This document shows positions 43,592 through 52,135 of a stretch of 64,000 bases of DNA, one piece after another. The position numbers were made by a program, and so were the translations under genes. The stretch is from NCBI GenBank assembly GCA_039812645.1, contig JBDIAV010000008.1, forward strand, positions 1-64,000, read 5' to 3'. Source of the DNA: Ancrocorticia sp039812645 (GTDB lineage: Bacteria > Actinomycetota > Actinomycetes > Actinomycetales > Actinomycetaceae). The notes under the pieces were generated by a model. The model ran no database searches. It was given only the letters and a program-made list of their open reading frames with translations, and was not told the origin of the DNA. Within the stretch, counting starts at the first letter, position 1. Each line of letters begins with the position of its first letter.

Positions 43592-45001
43592 ATGTCGAGC
43601 TCTCCTGCACCCCAGAAAACAGGGGTCAACGGACTCGTTATCCGAAGCGCCATTGTCGCTTCGCTTGGCGGTCTGATTTTCGGTTTTGATACCGCAGTGA
43701 TTTCCGGAGCCATCTCCTCCTTGGAGAAGGTATTCGGACTCACCGCATTCGACACTGGTTTCGTCGTCGCTATTGCCACGGTCGGAACCGTTCTTGGCGC
43801 CATTATCGCGGGCCGCCTTGCTGAGCAGTACGGTCGTCACAAGATCCTGTTCGCCATCGGTGTTCTGTACATCCTGGCCTCGCTCGGAACCGCTTTGGCC
43901 ATCAACCTCCCGATGCTGGACGTTTTCCGATTCATCGGCGGCATCGGCGTGGGTATGTCCTCCGTGGTAGCCCCGATCTACACGGCGGAAATTTCGCCCG
44001 CAGCCATCCGTGGCCGTCTCGTTGGACTGGTCCAGTTCAATATCGTGTTCGGTATTCTCCTGGCCTACCTATCCAACTTCATCATCAACCAGATCATGGG
44101 CGATAACCTCGACAAGTGGCGCTGGATGCTCGGCGTCATGGCCGTTCCGTCCATCCTCTTCTTCATCCTGCTCTTCACCACGCCTGAGACGCCTCGCTGG
44201 CTCATCTCCCATGGCCGTGAGCAGCAGGGTGTCGCTACCTCCCGCAAGCTCTGCTCGACTCAGGCTGAGTCCGATCAGCAGCTCGCTGAGATCCGTGGAC
44301 AGATCGAAGAGGACCGCAAGCTCTCGGGCACCAAGGTCAGCCTGTTTGCTCCGCGCTACCGCAAGGTCGTCATGATGGCCTTCCTTATCGCGGCGTTCAA
44401 CCAGCTCTCAGGAATTAACGCCATTCTCTACTACGCCCCCAAGGTGTTTGAGAACGCCGGTGCCTCCGAGTCCCTGGCCACCCTGTTGCCTGTCTTCGTG
44501 GGCCTCATGAACCTCGTGGCCACCATGACGGCGCTGACCGTGATCGACAAGCTGGGCCGCCGTACGCTCATGCTGGTTGGCTCGATCGGTTACCTCATCA
44601 GCCTAGGCTTCATCGCCGCGGTGATGTTCTACTACGAGAATGCCAAGGGTGGAGCCTTCGATGGCACCTCGGTGACCCTCGTGTTCGTCGGTTTGCTCGT
44701 CTTCATCGCTGCCCACGCCTTCGGCCAGGGCTCGGTTATCTGGGTGTTCATCTCCGAGATCTTCCCCCAGGAAGTACGCGCTTCGGGCCAGTCCTTCGGC
44801 TCGATGACCCACTGGATCTTCGCGGCGATCACCACCTACGCTTTCCCCCCGGTCATTTCCTTCCTCGGCGGCGGCGTGGCCTTCCTTCTCTTCTTCGTCT
44901 TCATGGTCGGACAGCTCTTCTGGGTTCTTCGTGTCATGCCTGAGACAAAGGGCGTTCCGCTGGAGAAGATGGCAGCCAAGCTCGGCCTCGACAAGGCCTG
45001 A
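43592..45001 (+). CDS. MFS sugar porter (SP family)
   Basis: A 469-residue, 12-helix sugar:proton symporter. SP-family signatures are FGFDTAVISGA in helix 1, GRLAEQYGRHK and DKLGRRTLM loop motifs, PETPRWLIS after helix 6, QLSGINAILYYAPKVF in helix 7, and PETKGVPLE at the C-terminus. GAAGGGA lies 6-7 nt before the ATG. A PfkB-type sugar kinase follows about 200 nt downstream behind a terminator and a LacI-type site, so fructose or a similar hexose is a reasonable guess; glucose or xylose are alternatives. Confidence 0.93.
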   Translation: MSSSPAPQKTGVNGLVIRSAIVASLGGLIFGFDTAVISGAISSLEKVFGLTAFDTGFVVAIATVGTVLGAIIAGRLAEQYGRHKILFAIGVLYILASLGTALAINLPMLDVFRFIGGIGVGMSSVVAPIYTAEISPAAIRGRLVGLVQFNIVFGILLAYLSNFIINQIMGDNLDKWRWMLGVMAVPSILFFILLFTTPETPRWLISHGREQQGVATSRKLCSTQAESDQQLAEIRGQIEEDRKLSGTKVSLFAPRYRKVVMMAFLIAAFNQLSGINAILYYAPKVFENAGASESLATLLPVFVGLMNLVATMTALTVIDKLGRRTLMLVGSIGYLISLGFIAAVMFYYENAKGGAFDGTSVTLVFVGLLVFIAAHAFGQGSVIWVFISEIFPQEVRASGQSFGSMTHWIFAAITTYAFPPVISFLGGGVAFLLFFVFMVGQLFWVLRVMPETKGVPLEKMAAKLGLDKA

Positions 45002-45051
45002 GTATCCGCCACTCCTCCCTCTACCCGCTTCCCATAAGGGACGCAGCAGAC

Positions 45052-45098
45052 AAGCTGGTGTTGTAGGTGCAAATTTCACGCTCTTACAACACCAGCTT
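45052..45098 (+). terminator. Terminator of the sugar porter gene
   Basis: A perfect 14-bp stem (AAGCTGGTGTTGTA at 45052-45065 with 45085-45098) and a 19-nt loop, followed by TCTATC. Confidence 0.75.
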
Positions 45099-45132
45099 TC
45101 TATCAAGTGAACAATTCTCAACTTTTCTTCCC

Positions 45133-45148
45133 GCTTAAGCGGTTAAGC
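45133..45148. promoter_or_regulatory. LacI-family-like operator upstream of the sugar kinase
   Basis: GCTTAAGCGGTTAAGC is an inverted repeat of GCTTAA around a central CG, typical of LacI/GalR-type sites. A -10-like TATGCA lies just downstream and the kinase start is about 60 nt away. No LacI-type regulator gene is in the window. Confidence 0.4.
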
Positions 45149-45209
45149 TATGCACTGTAGCTGAAGAGCTCACGCTGAGTTCTTACCTGAACAATCAAAG
45201 GAGACGCAC

Positions 45210-46172
45210 GTGGCAACGACGCCCACAGCCCCAGTTCTCTGCCTTGGCGAGGCACTTATTGATGTTGTCATTTGCGGTGAAGAGTCCGCCGAGCACGTGG
45301 GTGGTAGCCCGCTCAACGTGGCCTGCGTTCTCACCGCTATGGATCACCCAGCTCTCATCGGCGCATGGTGGGGCAAGGATGCCCGTGGAAAGGCCATCGA
45401 AGAGTACGCACTCACCCGCAACGTCGGCATCGTCCCCGGTTCGGATGGTGCCGAACGCACCACCGTGGCCAACGCTTACCTCGACGAAGCAGGACGCGCC
45501 ACCTACGAATTCGATCTTCTCTGGGAGGTTCCCCCGCTCCCCGCTCCGAACGAGCTGACCCATCTTCACACCGGTTCGATCGCGGCAACGCTGGAGCCCG
45601 GTGGCACCGATGTGCTTCGCGCAGCCAAGAATATGGCCGTTGCAGGAACCGTGTCCTACGACCCCAACGTCCGTCCGTCGATCATGGAGTCCCCCGCCAA
45701 GGTCATCAACCGCATTGAGGAACTCATCGCTCTCTCCGACGTCGTCAAGGCATCCGACGAGGACATCGCCTGGCTCTACGGTGAGGAAACCCCCGTTGAA
45801 GAGGTCATGCGCCGCTGGAGCTCGATGGGCCCGGGCCTGGTCGTCGTGACACGCGGACCCTGGGGCGCATACGCCAAGCTCGTCAACGAACGCGACATGC
45901 TCGTCATCGATCCCCTTAACGTGGAGGTTGGCGATACCGTAGGCGCTGGCGATTCCTTCATGGGTGGCCTGCTGTCTGGCCTTCTCGATGCTGGGCTTAT
46001 CGGCTCGGCTGAAGCCAAGGCAAAGTTGCGTGAAGCCCGCTGGAACGATGTCACTCCGGCACTGCACCGCGCAACCATCACCTCCGGCCTCACCGTGAGC
46101 CACAACGGCGCTTACGCTCCCTCCCGCGAGGAAGTAGAGGAAGTACTCAAGGCCCAGCCTCAGCTGCGATAA
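45210..46172 (+). CDS. PfkB family carbohydrate kinase (fructokinase-like)
   Basis: Phosphorylates a sugar with ATP, probably fructose. 320 residues. The N-terminus CLGEALIDVV, the GGSPLNVACVL sugar-binding segment and the C-terminal anion-hole motif DTVGAGDSFMGG with catalytic Asp are complete. A GTG start with AAAGGAG 7 nt upstream is clear. Its position after a sugar porter and behind a LacI-type site supports a sugar-uptake role. Ribokinase or other PfkB activities cannot be excluded. Confidence 0.88.
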   Translation: MATTPTAPVLCLGEALIDVVICGEESAEHVGGSPLNVACVLTAMDHPALIGAWWGKDARGKAIEEYALTRNVGIVPGSDGAERTTVANAYLDEAGRATYEFDLLWEVPPLPAPNELTHLHTGSIAATLEPGGTDVLRAAKNMAVAGTVSYDPNVRPSIMESPAKVINRIEELIALSDVVKASDEDIAWLYGEETPVEEVMRRWSSMGPGLVVVTRGPWGAYAKLVNERDMLVIDPLNVEVGDTVGAGDSFMGGLLSGLLDAGLIGSAEAKAKLREARWNDVTPALHRATITSGLTVSHNGAYAPSREEVEEVLKAQPQLR

Positions 46173-46239
46173 GTACGGCCTCTCGAACGAGCACATGAGG
46201 ATGCCAGAGGACAGTTTTCTCACTCCTCGTACATAGGCA

Positions 46240-46278
46240 TGTCCCCTCGACACCTGAACAACAGGTGTCGAGGGGACA
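46240..46278 (+). terminator. Terminator of the PfkB kinase gene
   Basis: A perfect 17-bp stem (46240-46256 with 46262-46278) and a 5-nt loop, followed by GTCTTG. The rest of the 330-nt gap to the lipoprotein gene holds only a possible TAGAAT -10 box near 46444. Confidence 0.75.
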
Positions 46279-46504
46279 GTCTTGTGTGAGCTCTTCTCGG
46301 CCTTACCAGGCGACCTCAAACAAACGTCCCGAGGGCGGCGAAGAAGAGGACCGGGGAGGAACAACGGAGAGCGACCGAGAGTGGTGGGGATCGACGTCCT
46401 CAAGGCTTCTCGGATGCTTTGCCCATAAGTCCCGACTTTTCCGTAGAATTGTTATCGTCAAAGCCGCGGACGTGCCTTTGACCCACCACGATAGGACAGA
46501 CACG

Positions 46505-46864
46505 ATGAAGATGAAGAAAATCTCCACCTTGCTCATGGTGCCCGCACTCGCGGTTTCCCTGGCAGCCTGCGGCGGCAGTTCCAAGCCCTCCAAGGCCGAT
46601 GTTGAAGCCAGTTTGACCGAGCTCTTCAGCACGGGCGCTGAGCAGCTGCCTGACGAGCAAAAAGAGCAAATGAGCACGATGGCCAGCTGCACCGCAGAGA
46701 AGATTCATGAGACCATGTCCGCCGAAGGGCTCCAGCTCATCGCCGATGGAGATTTTGAGAATCAACCCGAGGACGCCATGACCGAAGAGGATCAGAAGGC
46801 GTTGGAGAATGCGATGATGGCCTGCTTGGAGGAGGCATTCCCAGAGCTGAGTACTGGAGAGTGA
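46505..46864 (+). CDS. Small secreted lipoprotein, function unknown
   Basis: 119 residues. The N-terminus MKMKKISTLLM leads into a hydrophobic stretch and a lipobox LAAC at about 19-22, so the mature protein is lipid-anchored outside the membrane. The mature part is acidic and contains two cysteines (MASCTAEKI and MMACLEEA), which may form a disulfide. No known domain recognised. AGGACAG lies 5-6 nt before the ATG. Monocistronic, with its own terminator. Confidence 0.85.
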   Translation: MKMKKISTLLMVPALAVSLAACGGSSKPSKADVEASLTELFSTGAEQLPDEQKEQMSTMASCTAEKIHETMSAEGLQLIADGDFENQPEDAMTEEDQKALENAMMACLEEAFPELSTGE

Positions 46865-46904
46865 TCTAGCCTCATCGAGGTGTATTACCTGGTGAGACCT
46901 TAGC

Positions 46905-46934
46905 AAGGGTGGCGGCTTGTAAGCCGCCACCCTT
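46905..46934 (+). terminator. Terminator of the lipoprotein gene
   Basis: A perfect 14-bp stem (AAGGGTGGCGGCTT at 46905-46918 with 46921-46934) with a very short loop, ending in a T-run CTTTTCC. Confidence 0.85.
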
Positions 46935-47103
46935 TTCCGCCCTTTTCTGTGCCCTCTGACAAAATTACGGTGGCGCCCTTGACGTGGTGGCGACTTCCTT
47001 AAGAAAGTCCCACCCATTTCCCTGACCAAAGGTTTAGGCTAGTGTCACTTCCTTGTGCCGATAGGCATGCTTCCGGAACGTACAACGACCAAAGGAATAC
47101 TCC

Positions 47104-47961
47104 ATGCACAACGTGACCCTTAATAATGGTGTCCAGATGCCCATTCTTGGCTTCGGCGTATTCAAAATTCCCAATGAAGAGACCGAAGCTGCCGTTTTTT
47201 CCGCCCTAGAGGCAGGCTATCGTTCAATTGACACCGCCGCCATTTATCACAACGAGGAAGGTGTAGGCCGGGCATTGGCCAAGGCCGGTATCCCGCGTGA
47301 GGAACTGTTCATCACCACCAAGCTGTGGGTTCAGCCAAACGCGGACAACACCCGCCGCGCATTTGAGGCCTCCCTCAAGCGCCTCGGATTGGATTACGTG
47401 GATCTTTACCTTATTCACCAGCCATTCGGCGATCTCTTTGGTGAGTGGCGCGAGATGGAGAAGCTCTACGGTGAAGGCCTCGCGAAGTCTATTGGCGTAT
47501 CAAACTTCTACTCCGGCCGTCTCGTGGACTTCATCATGCATACGGATGTCACCCCCGCAGTCAACCAGGTCGAAGCGCATCCATTCTTCCAGCGCGTGAA
47601 GAACCAGAAGGTCATGGCCAATCGCGGTGTACAGATTGAATCCTGGGGCCCGCTAGCGCAGGGCAAGCAGGGAATCTTCGAGCATCCCACCCTTGTGGCG
47701 ATCGCCGATGCGCACAACAAGACGGTGGCACAGGTCGTACTCCGCTGGCTCATCCAACGCGACGTCGTCGTCATCCCCAAGACTGTGAATCCGGCACGCA
47801 TGGCGGAGAACATCGATGTCTTCGACTTCGAACTGAGCGAGGGACAGATGAATGCCATCGCCACGCTCGATAAGGGCCGCTCGGCAGGACTAGACCACTA
47901 CTCTGTGGAAGCCGCAGAGCGCCTCAGCAAGCCCGACGATCTTTCCTCCGGCCTCCTCTGA
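47104..47961 (+). CDS. Aldo/keto reductase
   Basis: An NADPH-dependent reductase of aldehydes and ketones, of the 2,5-diketo-D-gluconic acid reductase-like group. 285 residues. The catalytic tetrad is recognisable: Asp in SIDTAAIYHNEEGVG, Tyr in the same segment, Lys in ITTKLW and His in LIHQP. The IPKTVNPARMAENIDVFDF stretch binds the cofactor. AAAGGAA precedes the ATG by about 8 nt. Monocistronic; physiological substrate unknown. Confidence 0.93.
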   Translation: MHNVTLNNGVQMPILGFGVFKIPNEETEAAVFSALEAGYRSIDTAAIYHNEEGVGRALAKAGIPREELFITTKLWVQPNADNTRRAFEASLKRLGLDYVDLYLIHQPFGDLFGEWREMEKLYGEGLAKSIGVSNFYSGRLVDFIMHTDVTPAVNQVEAHPFFQRVKNQKVMANRGVQIESWGPLAQGKQGIFEHPTLVAIADAHNKTVAQVVLRWLIQRDVVVIPKTVNPARMAENIDVFDFELSEGQMNAIATLDKGRSAGLDHYSVEAAERLSKPDDLSSGLL

Positions 47962-48046
47962 GCAAGATCCCCGGTCTCGCTCGGAGCTTCGACTAAAAGA
48001 GAATCTCTGACTAAGAGGTTGCGCCAATTCTCGGGCGTCACAATTT

Positions 48047-48080
48047 GTACATGGGTGCTACGTGCGTAGCACCCATGTAC
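48047..48080 (+). terminator. Terminator of the aldo/keto reductase gene
   Basis: A perfect 15-bp stem (GTACATGGGTGCTAC at 48047-48061 with 48066-48080) and a 4-nt loop, followed by TATTTCTCC. Confidence 0.85.
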
Positions 48081-48171
48081 TATTTCTCCCCAATTGAAAC
48101 CGAGGTCTCCTCCTTGTAGGACTCAAGTCGTTTGCCCGGAATATTTTCGTGGAGTAGATTGTTTCTACTGG

Positions 48172-48186
48172 TACCCCCTATGGGTA
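48172..48186. promoter_or_regulatory. CsoR operator and promoter of the copper operon
   Basis: TACCCCCTATGGGTA is the palindromic type bound by CsoR repressors. It overlaps a TATAAA -10 box (48185-48190), so repressor binding would block transcription until Cu(I) releases it. It lies 25 nt before copZ; csoR is the last gene of the same operon. Confidence 0.75.
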
Positions 48187-48210
48187 TAAAAGTCACTGAA
48201 AGGACTACTC

Positions 48211-48420
48211 ATGGCAACGACTACATACGACGTCACCGGAATGACCTGCGGCCATTGCGAGAACCACGTACGCGAAGAGATCGAGAAAATCGCTGGCGTC
48301 TCCGGTATCGAGGTGAGCCACACAACGGGCAAGCTTGTGATCACCTCGGACGCTGAGTTGAACGACGCCGAAGTCGTCGCCGCTGTTGATGAAGCCGGCT
48401 ACGAGGCAGTCCGCGCCTGA
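48211..48420 (+). CDS. copZ: Copper chaperone CopZ (HMA domain)
   Basis: A 69-residue soluble metallochaperone that binds Cu(I) and passes it to CopA. The heavy-metal motif is GMTCGHC with Cys13 and Cys16, and the rest follows the ferredoxin-like HMA pattern. AAAGGA lies 8 nt before the ATG. First gene of the operon; its stop overlaps the next start in TGATG. Confidence 0.95.
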   Translation: MATTTYDVTGMTCGHCENHVREEIEKIAGVSGIEVSHTTGKLVITSDAELNDAEVVAAVDEAGYEAVRA

Positions 48421-48656
48421 TGAACGCACCCAGCCGTTTGGCACTCTACGGCGTAGGACTGGTCGCAATCTTCGTGGCCTCCTACGCCGTAGCGGGCGCC
48501 GTTGTACCGGACAGCGTTGTGGAGAACTGGAACGAGCAGTCGGTGCCCCACGGGCCAGCTCATGAAACACCCGCTCCGTCACCTGAGACACCCGCTCCTG
48601 GCTCCCCCACATCCGACGTTCCCTCCCCGGATACCCACACGCACGATACTCACTGA
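48420..48656 (+). CDS. Small membrane protein with His-rich tail, copper-operon associated
   Basis: 78 residues. A single membrane helix at about 7-29 (LALYGVGLVAIFVASYAVAGAVV) is followed by a Pro/Ser-rich extracytoplasmic segment that ends in a DTHTHDTH tail. The start overlaps the copZ stop by 1 nt, so it is translated with copZ. The membrane segment resembles the N-terminus of larger proteins found between copZ and copA in other Actinobacteria, whose long extracellular domain is missing here. Surface copper binding or hand-off to CopA is inferred. Confidence 0.75.
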   Translation: MNAPSRLALYGVGLVAIFVASYAVAGAVVPDSVVENWNEQSVPHGPAHETPAPSPETPAPGSPTSDVPSPDTHTHDTH

Positions 48657-48663
48657 TGCACCG

Positions 48664-48679
48664 GTGGGGGTATCCCCAC
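48664..48679. promoter_or_regulatory. Second CsoR-like palindrome before copA
   Basis: GTGGGG and CCCCAC arms flank GTAT (48664-48669, 48674-48679), 45 nt before copA. It resembles the core of the upstream operator and may allow a second regulated start or an RNA hairpin. Confidence 0.4.
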
Positions 48680-48723
48680 GTATCCACCCGAAGATCTCTC
48701 ATCCCACCACACGAAGGACGTGA

Positions 48724-51009
48724 ATGATGGCGGTCACCCCGACCCCAGTCGCCCAAACGACCATCGAACTCGACGTCACAGGCATGACGTGCGCCTCATG
48801 CGCCGCGCGTATTGAAAAGCGACTCAATAGGCTCGACGGCGTCGAAGCCACCGTCAACTACGCCACCGAAAAGGCCACGGTGCACGCTCCCGAGGGATAC
48901 GATCCCCTCGAACTCATCACCACGGTCGAAAACGCGGGCTACGGGGCGACCTTGCCCACGCCCAAGCATGCGGACACACAGGACGCCGACGGCGAACCGG
49001 GCGATGATCCTGAACTCACCGCCCTTCGCCAGCGTTTCATCGGCTCCGCTCTCCTCTCCGTTCCCGTCATCCTCATGGCGATGGTCCCGGCCTTCCAGTT
49101 CACCTACTGGCAGTGGGCTTCCCTCACGCTGACGGCACCCGTGGTGGTGTGGGCTGGCTGGCCCTTCCATCGCGCCGCCTGGATCAACCTCAAGCACGGC
49201 GCCGCCACCATGGATACCCTCATTTCACTGGGCACCATCGCCGCTTTCCTGTGGTCGCTCTATGCGCTGTTCCTTGGAACCGCAGGCACACCCGGCATGA
49301 CGCACCCCTTCGAATTGACCGTCGCCCCCTCCGACGGCGCCTCGCACATCTACCTGGAAACCGCCGCCGGCGTCATCACCTTCCTTCTAGGCGGGCGCTA
49401 CTTCGAGAAGAAGTCAAAGCGTCAGGCAGGCGCCGCGTTGCGTGCCCTCATGGAAATGGGAGCCAAGGATGTGGCGGTGCTGCGCGGTGAGACCGAGGTC
49501 CGCATCCCCATCGAGGATTTGCGCGTTGGTGAGCAGTTCGTCGTGCGCCCCGGTGAAAAGATCGCTACCGACGGCGTCGTCGTCTCGGGAACCTCTGCCG
49601 TGGACGCTTCGATGCTCACGGGTGAATCCGTGCCCGTCGAGGTGGGCGAAGGCGATCCCGTCACCGGAGCCACCGTGAACGCGGGGGGTCGCATCGTGGT
49701 GCGTGCCAGTCGTGTTGGCCCCGATACCAAGCTCGCTCAGATGGCGAAGATGGTCGAGGATGCGCAGTCCGGGAAAGCGGAAGTGCAGCGCCTCGCGGAT
49801 AAGATTTCGGGGATCTTCGTGCCGGTGGTCATCGCCATTGCCGTGGCCACTCTCGGTGCCTGGCTGGGTGCAGGATTCCCACTAACTGCGGCCTTCACTG
49901 CCGCCGTTGCCGTACTCATCATTGCGTGCCCGTGTGCTCTCGGCCTCGCAACCCCCACGGCGCTTCTTGTGGGCACCGGCCGTGGCGCCCAAATGGGCAT
50001 CCTCATTAAAGGACCGGAGATTCTCGAATCCACCCGTCGCGTGGACACCATCGTGCTGGATAAGACAGGCACCGTCACCACCGGCAAGATGACCGTCACC
50101 GACGTCGCGACTACCCCGGGGATTGACCGCGATGAACTTCTTCTCATCGCTGGCTCGCTGGAAGACGCCTCCGAGCACCCCATCGCCCAAGCCGTCGCCA
50201 CAGCTGCCAAGGAAAAGGCTGGGACCGGCGCGGGCAGTGGCGCCCTCAAGCCCGTCGCAGGTTTCGCCAACGTGGAAGGCCACGGAGTGCGCGGCACGGT
50301 CGACGGACGCGACGTCGTCGTCGGCAAAGAAAGCCTACTGGAGGGCTGGAACACCGAACTCTCTTCCGAACTTTCCGAAGCTAAGGATAAGCTGCAGAAG
50401 CAGGGTAAGACAGTCATGGTGGTCGGATGGGACGGAGCCGCGCGCGGCCTCATCGCCGTTGCCGATACCGTCAAAGAGACGTCCGGGCAGGCCATTGCGC
50501 AACTGCGCGAACTCGGACTGACGCCCGTGCTGCTCACAGGGGACAACGAGACCGTAGCCCGTCAGATTGCCGCCGAGGTGAAGATCGATGAGGTCATCGC
50601 CCAGGTGTTGCCGGATGAAAAGGCACGCGTCATCGCTGACCTGCAGAAGCAGGGCAAGGTTGTGGCGATGGTGGGCGATGGCGTCAACGACGCCGCCGCT
50701 CTGGCCCAGGCGGATCTCGGACTCGCCATGGGCACCGGCACCGACGTGGCTATCGAGGCCGCGGATATTACACTGGTGCGCGGCGACCTACGCGGCGCCA
50801 CCGACGCCATCCGCCTCTCCCGCCGTACACTGAGCACCATCAAAGGCAATCTCTTCTGGGCTTTCGCCTATAACACCGCGGCAATCCCGCTCGCGGCACT
50901 CGGCCTGCTCAATCCCATGTTGGCGGGCGCGGCCATGGCATTCTCGTCCGTGTTCGTCGTCAGTAACAGCCTGCGCCTGCGCGGCTTCAAGAGCATCATC
51001 AAGGAGTAA
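48724..51009 (+). CDS. copA: Copper-exporting P1B-type ATPase CopA
   Basis: Exports Cu(I) across the membrane using ATP. 761 residues. One N-terminal HMA domain (Cys23 and Cys26 in GMTCASC), the CPC metal-binding motif at 402-404, the phosphorylation site Asp446 in DKTGT, the SEHPIAQA motif and the hinge GDGVNDAAAL are all present. Eight membrane helices are expected. AAGGA lies 6 nt before the ATG. Between the His-tailed membrane protein and csoR. Confidence 0.97.
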   Translation: MMAVTPTPVAQTTIELDVTGMTCASCAARIEKRLNRLDGVEATVNYATEKATVHAPEGYDPLELITTVENAGYGATLPTPKHADTQDADGEPGDDPELTALRQRFIGSALLSVPVILMAMVPAFQFTYWQWASLTLTAPVVVWAGWPFHRAAWINLKHGAATMDTLISLGTIAAFLWSLYALFLGTAGTPGMTHPFELTVAPSDGASHIYLETAAGVITFLLGGRYFEKKSKRQAGAALRALMEMGAKDVAVLRGETEVRIPIEDLRVGEQFVVRPGEKIATDGVVVSGTSAVDASMLTGESVPVEVGEGDPVTGATVNAGGRIVVRASRVGPDTKLAQMAKMVEDAQSGKAEVQRLADKISGIFVPVVIAIAVATLGAWLGAGFPLTAAFTAAVAVLIIACPCALGLATPTALLVGTGRGAQMGILIKGPEILESTRRVDTIVLDKTGTVTTGKMTVTDVATTPGIDRDELLLIAGSLEDASEHPIAQAVATAAKEKAGTGAGSGALKPVAGFANVEGHGVRGTVDGRDVVVGKESLLEGWNTELSSELSEAKDKLQKQGKTVMVVGWDGAARGLIAVADTVKETSGQAIAQLRELGLTPVLLTGDNETVARQIAAEVKIDEVIAQVLPDEKARVIADLQKQGKVVAMVGDGVNDAAALAQADLGLAMGTGTDVAIEAADITLVRGDLRGATDAIRLSRRTLSTIKGNLFWAFAYNTAAIPLAALGLLNPMLAGAAMAFSSVFVVSNSLRLRGFKSIIKE

Positions 51010-51011
51010 TA

Positions 51012-51341
51012 ATGAGTGATGGTGAGGAAACAATGAGTGAATGCGGTTGCGCGTCCAACCATTACGGCTACATGGGCGATAAGGACAAGTACCTCGCCCG
51101 CCTCAAGCGTATTGAGGGGCAGGCCCGCGGAATTCACCGCATGGTCGACGAGGATAAGTACTGCATCGACATCCTCACCCAGATTAGCGCGATGAAAAGT
51201 GCCCTGGAGAACCTGGCGCTTGGCCTCATGGATGATCATCTCAAGCACTGCGTGCTTGACGCCGCCCGCGCCGGAGGCGACGAGGGGGCAGCGAAGATCG
51301 CTGAGGCATCGGCGGCAATTCAGCGGCTCGTGAAGTCCTGA
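51012..51341 (+). CDS. csoR: Copper-sensing repressor CsoR
   Basis: A 109-residue all-helical repressor that leaves DNA when it binds Cu(I). The metal ligands Cys51, His76 and Cys80 keep the x24 and x3 spacing of CsoR (Cys36/His61/Cys65 in M. tuberculosis), and ARLKRIEGQARGIHRMV is the family N-terminal helix. The N-terminus has an extra CGC motif. It starts 2 nt after the copA stop with AAGGAG upstream; an in-frame ATG at 51033 with GAGG upstream is an alternative. It probably represses this operon via 48172-48186. Confidence 0.95.
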   Translation: MSDGEETMSECGCASNHYGYMGDKDKYLARLKRIEGQARGIHRMVDEDKYCIDILTQISAMKSALENLALGLMDDHLKHCVLDAARAGGDEGAAKIAEASAAIQRLVKS

Positions 51342-51468
51342 GCAACGACAGAGGGCAGAGGGCAGAAAAAGATCTCTGAAATCCCGGCACCGTTGTACGC
51401 ATGACACACGTGGTGGGACATTGGAGATGGATTGTCACGACCACTCTAAAGGAAGCCGCTCGAAGGGA

Positions 51469-52083
51469 TCAGTCATCCAGACCACGAGCCCGTAGCGCAT
51501 CGGAGGTGGCCAGGGCGAAGCCCACGGCACTGACGATTGCGGGGATCACGTAGCGTAGCGAGAAGGCGCTCAGCCCTCGGGCCCGCGCCGATTCACGCAC
51601 GTGCCCTAGCAAGCCGATGAGGTGGGGAATTGAACGCCACATGAGGACGAAGGCCAACGCCACTCGTTCAGGATTCACCCCGAGAAAACGTAACGGTCTG
51701 ACGGCCCCGGCAATGGCATCCATGATGTCGTTGATCGGGGTCGTCATCGTCACCAGCCGCGCCAGATAAATCGCGGCAAGAAGATTGATCAGGTAGAGCA
51801 CACCGCGCATTGGGTCTCCCATGAGCCAGTGGTAGCCCGCAAGAACAACCATCATGGCCCAGAATTGCCATCCGATGACAAGCGCGCGGCGCGCCGGAAT
51901 GCGTGCGCCCACAACCAGCAGGAGCACGGCGAGTGCCAGCGCGGTGAGGCTCACCCATAACTGTCCGACGAGGAACGGGACCACCCCGCCCGCAAACATG
52001 AGCAAATATTTCACCCATACGGGGCAGCGATGGAGGGGACTTCGTGCGGCAACATACTGTCCAAAGAATCTGCCGTGGTTCAC
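51469..52083 (-). CDS. bioN: ECF transporter T component, biotin type
   Basis: The energy-coupling membrane scaffold linking the ATPase to BioY. 204 residues with about five helices and the two ARG signatures of EcfT (ESARARGL and DALRARGL) near the C-terminus. A GTG at 52083 with GGAG upstream is chosen; the frame extends to 52122 with no better site. Convergent with csoR; last gene of bioY-bioM-bioN. Confidence 0.88.
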   Translation of the reverse strand: MNHGRFFGQYVAARSPLHRCPVWVKYLLMFAGGVVPFLVGQLWVSLTALALAVLLLVVGARIPARRALVIGWQFWAMMVVLAGYHWLMGDPMRGVLYLINLLAAIYLARLVTMTTPINDIMDAIAGAVRPLRFLGVNPERVALAFVLMWRSIPHLIGLLGHVRESARARGLSAFSLRYVIPAIVSAVGFALATSDALRARGLDD

Positions 52084-52135
52084 ACCCTCGCCTCCACTGC
52101 TGCGCGGCGTCCACGCCCCCAACCTTCATTCATAC

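Noticed and set aside
45195..46403. Antisense open frame of about 400 codons across the PfkB kinase gene
   Set aside because: It covers the terminator and kinase gene on the opposite strand and has no domain signature, whereas the kinase frame has complete PfkB motifs.
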